DNA of 43,092 nucleotides from contig JALGVE010000020.1 of assembly GCA_029820045.1 (NCBI GenBank), positions 1 through 43,092 of the forward strand, in the 5' to 3' direction. This document shows positions 41,249-43,092 of this stretch, piece after piece. The number at the start of each line of letters is the position of its first letter. The first letter of the stretch is position 1. Source of the DNA: Candidatus Zipacnadia bacterium. Its GTDB lineage: Bacteria > Armatimonadota > Zipacnadia > Zipacnadales > UBA5352. The notes under the pieces were generated by a model that saw nothing but the letters and a program-made list of their open reading frames with translations, was not told where the DNA came from and searched no databases. A program made the translations under genes and the position numbers.

Positions 41249-42478
41249 ATGAAGAGTCCTCACGACGTGCAACTCATCCGCGACCTCGCGAAGCGCTACG
41301 CCGAGATCGCGGCCAAGCCCATTCAGGACGAGCGCCGCGACCTGTGGCGCAGGCACAACAGCCTCCAGCGCACGCGGCCGCTCATCTACATGCGCTGGCT
41401 CGCCGCCTGGAACGAGCATCCATGGGCGCAGCCGGAGTGCGAGGACCCTTTCTGGCAGGGCCACGAGCGCTTCCTCAAGCAGATGATCGTGCAGGACACC
41501 ATCGGCGACGACTATGTCATCGAGCCTTGGATCACTCAGCGGGCGAGCGTGAAGATGCCGCCGGATGGGCCGTGGGGCGTCAAGTACAACCGTATTCCCA
41601 GCACCGAGCCAGGTGGCGCCTGGAAGTACGACCCGCCGCTCAAGGAGCTCGACGACATCAACAAGCTGGTCGAGCCGCACCACGTGATTGACGAGGAGAC
41701 AACCCGGCGCAACTTCGAGCGCCTCCAGGACGCCGTGGGTGATATTCTCGAGGTGAGCCTGGACCGCAGCCCGGCGTACACGGTCTGGCGCGCGGACCTC
41801 TCGACCGACTTGGGGTACCTGCGCGACATCGGTCAGGTCATGTGGGACATGATGGACAACCCTGAGTGGCTGCACCGGCTGCTCTCGTTCATGAGCCACG
41901 GGGTGCAAACTGTACACGAGGAGGCGGAACAGGCCGGCGACTGGCGCCTGTGCAACCATCAGAACCAGGCGATGCCCTACGCGCTGGAGTTGGAGGACCC
42001 GCGCGCCAACGGCGAGCCGGTGACGCGCGACAAGCTCTGGTGCTTCATGGCCGCGCAGGAGTTCGCGCTCATCTCCCCGGCGATGCACGAGGAGTTTATG
42101 TTCCGCTATCAGTTCCCGATATTGGAGAAGTTCGGGCTGGTGGCTTACGGCTGCTGCGAGGACCTGACCCGGAAGATAAATTACCTGCGTCCGTTGCCGA
42201 ACCTGCGCCGCATCGCCGTGACGCCGGTGGCGGACGTAGCGAAGTGCGCGGAGCAGATTCAGGAGGACTACGTGTTCTCGTGGCGGCCGAATCCGGCCGA
42301 GGTCATGTGTTGCGGCTTCGACCGCGAGCACATCCGCAAGGTCATACGCGACGGGATGGAAGCCTCAAAGGGGTGCTACGTGGACATCACGCTCAAGGAC
42401 GTGCAGACCATCGAGCACGAGCCCGAGCGCCTGCCCGAGTGGGTCCGCATCGTGCGCGAGATCACGGACGAGTACTGA
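41249..42478 (+). CDS. Divergent uroporphyrinogen decarboxylase-like protein
   Basis: 409 residues. It starts 5 nt after the preceding stop; weak Shine-Dalgarno (GAGGGCTGAACGGG). The N-terminus (LIRDLAKRYAEIAAKPIQDERRDLWRRHNSLQRTRPLI) replaces the usual UroD start with a longer helical region. Signature parts are GLVAYGCCEDLTRKINYLRP, NLRRIAVTPVADVAKCAEQI and YVFSWRPNPAEVM with CCGFD. It therefore has Cys pairs where the two UroD-like proteins at 38138-40263 have none, so metal-thiol chemistry is more plausible here. This subgroup is seen in environmental genomes with no assigned substrate. It is divergent to the other UroD genes across the tandem-repeat region. Confidence 0.82.
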   Translation: MKSPHDVQLIRDLAKRYAEIAAKPIQDERRDLWRRHNSLQRTRPLIYMRWLAAWNEHPWAQPECEDPFWQGHERFLKQMIVQDTIGDDYVIEPWITQRASVKMPPDGPWGVKYNRIPSTEPGGAWKYDPPLKELDDINKLVEPHHVIDEETTRRNFERLQDAVGDILEVSLDRSPAYTVWRADLSTDLGYLRDIGQVMWDMMDNPEWLHRLLSFMSHGVQTVHEEAEQAGDWRLCNHQNQAMPYALELEDPRANGEPVTRDKLWCFMAAQEFALISPAMHEEFMFRYQFPILEKFGLVAYGCCEDLTRKINYLRPLPNLRRIAVTPVADVAKCAEQIQEDYVFSWRPNPAEVMCCGFDREHIRKVIRDGMEASKGCYVDITLKDVQTIEHEPERLPEWVRIVREITDEY

Positions 42479-42510
42479 GGGACGGAACCGACAGGTTCGC
42501 CCTGTCGTTC

Positions 42511-42563
42511 TCCCCTCTCCCGAGCTGCTGTTGCGAGGGAGAGGAGCCGGGGGTGAGGCGGCC
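42511..42563 (+). repeat. CCTCTCCC interspersed repeat, uninterrupted copy
   Basis: CCCCTCTCCCGAGCTGCTG, then GCGAGGGAGAGG, then AGCCG, then GGGGTGAGGCGGCC. The arms CCTCTCCC / GGGAGAGG form a hairpin about 35 nt after the UroD-like stop. It is the intact counterpart of the interrupted copy at 37826-37912. Similar CCTCTCCC...GGGAGAGG elements are widespread in GC-rich bacteria. Confidence 0.75.
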
Positions 42564-42610
42564 GTTCGTCGTGAGTCCGAGGTCCGACCTGCCCAGAGGT
42601 GGTGTCACCC

Positions 42611-42817
42611 ATGCGCGCGGAACTGCTGAGGTCCCCGAGAAGCGCCCCCGCCCCATCGCTCTTCCTCTGCCTGGCAGTGTTTCTTTGCAGTCTTCTGCCT
42701 TTACCGGCGAGGGCGCAGGAGACGGACCGTTACTGGGAGCTTCGAGTGGGTTGCCACCTGGGCGGCCTGGGCGCTCACGCTCGTCGGTGGGCGCAAGGAG
42801 TTCCGTGCTACTCCTGA
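42611..42817 (+). CDS. Possible small secreted protein or truncated gene start
   Basis: 68 residues from the ATG at 42611; GAGGT lies about 10 nt upstream. Residues 14-34 (SLFLCLAVFLCSLLPLPARA) with an Arg-containing start look like a signal peptide cleaved before QETD. Only about 32 residues follow (QETDRYWELRVGCHLGGL...), then a stop. Another frame overlapping this end continues with WAAWALTLVGGRKEFRATP, so the gene may be a frameshifted or truncated remnant of a longer exported protein. Weak evidence. Confidence 0.3.
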   Translation: MRAELLRSPRSAPAPSLFLCLAVFLCSLLPLPARAQETDRYWELRVGCHLGGLGAHARRWAQGVPCYS

Positions 42818-43092
42818 CAATCTTCCGGGGGGTACAGTACGCACACCAACCTGCCTCTGGGCGGGGTCCATCCACGCCCTCCGGGCCGACAACCTGAGTA
42901 GTTACGTCCTTTGTAGGTCGCCGCTCCTGTTAGGGAGGCCGCTGTCGCCGTCATGGAGGGCCGCCCGAAGGCGCCGAAGCCTTCTCGTCGCCCGTAGCCT
43001 TGGCGAAGGGGGAGGCGAAGGCGCCTGAGGCCGGCCCGCGTCCGTCGCTGCCTGGCAGGTTTGTCGCCGAGCCTCGGCGGATGCAGATGCAG

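Larger units (their letters stand above)
42479..43092. other. Terminal 614 nt: repeats and a doubtful small open frame
   Basis: Contents: a CCTCTCCC repeat copy (42511-42563), a possible 68-residue secreted frame (42611-42817), a second frame from about 42742 that encodes a hydrophobic stretch but has no start, and from 42940 a GC-rich tract with GCCGAAGCC / GGCGAAGGCGCC inverted motifs and a GCCGAGCCTCGGCGGA segment like that near 28085-28104. The window ends before any clear next gene. Confidence 0.5.

Overview
The window is about 43 kb of GC-rich bacterial DNA. It has short intergenic gaps, mostly good Shine-Dalgarno sequences, several GTG/TTG starts, and many GC-rich palindromic repeats between genes (and one inside a gene). 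The gene mix points to an uncultured, environmental lineage of the Armatimonadota / Planctomycetota / Hydrogenedentota type: several uroporphyrinogen-decarboxylase-like (UroD) proteins, Gfo/Idh/MocA and DegT sugar enzymes, a bacterial alpha-2-macroglobulin, a fused E1 dehydrogenase and a Thermotoga-type adenosylhomocysteinase. The repeats fit the same guess. The phylum is an inference and not certain. Ferredoxin-linked indolepyruvate oxidoreductase suggests at least facultative anaerobiosis. I see no rRNA, tRNA, transposase, integrase, CRISPR array or phage genes.

Layout. (1) 425-2194 (+) is a NodB-like/amidotransferase-like protein. (2) 2461-15643 is an eleven-gene minus-strand block. In transcription order it reads: RmlD-type reductase, GHMP sugar kinase, adenosylhomocysteinase, an MraY/WecA-like membrane domain fused to a WecG/TagA glycosyltransferase, PfkB kinase, class I aldolase, class II aldolase, HD phosphohydrolase, YwgA-like protein, FrdA/SdhA-like flavoprotein and a zinc-finger membrane protein. 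(3) 15762-20738 (+) holds Rel/SpoT behind a clear sigma70-like promoter, a DegT aminotransferase, and a DUF488 protein overlapping an unknown partner. (4) 20785-26243 (-) is an aromatic 2-oxoacid operon: PaaK-type ligase, IorA (split), IorB, a second PaaK-type ligase and a tandem-ACT protein. (5) 26594-34077 (+) holds an orphan DNA methylase, then AMMECR1, alpha-2-macroglobulin and a TlpA-like protein, the last three apparently one operon. (6) 34272-40263 (-) holds a Gfo/Idh oxidoreductase, a fused E1 alpha-beta, and three UroD-family genes of which the last is a 60-residue remnant. (7) 40941-42478 (+) holds a small unknown gene and a fourth, divergent UroD-like protein.

Functional themes are envelope polysaccharide and nucleotide-sugar synthesis (RmlD, GHMP kinase, WecG/TagA, DegT), hexose-bisphosphate metabolism, the methyl cycle (AhcY, possibly supplied by UroD-like methyltransferases), ferredoxin-dependent amino-acid catabolism and periplasmic protection (alpha-2-macroglobulin).

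The most notable points are: an iorA interrupted exactly where its CPGCPHR thiamine motif should be; an in-frame UroD relic keeping only both ends of the family; a WecA-like domain that has lost its catalytic aspartates but is fused to an intact GT26 domain; an exact 31-bp, six-unit array of hairpins with alternating loops; a palindromic element inserted in frame in a methylase gene; a hairpin nested inside another repeat; and a thioester alpha-2-macroglobulin followed by a thioredoxin-fold protein with only one active-site Cys. Coordinates were read by eye. Family assignments come from motifs recognised in the translations and no database search was made.
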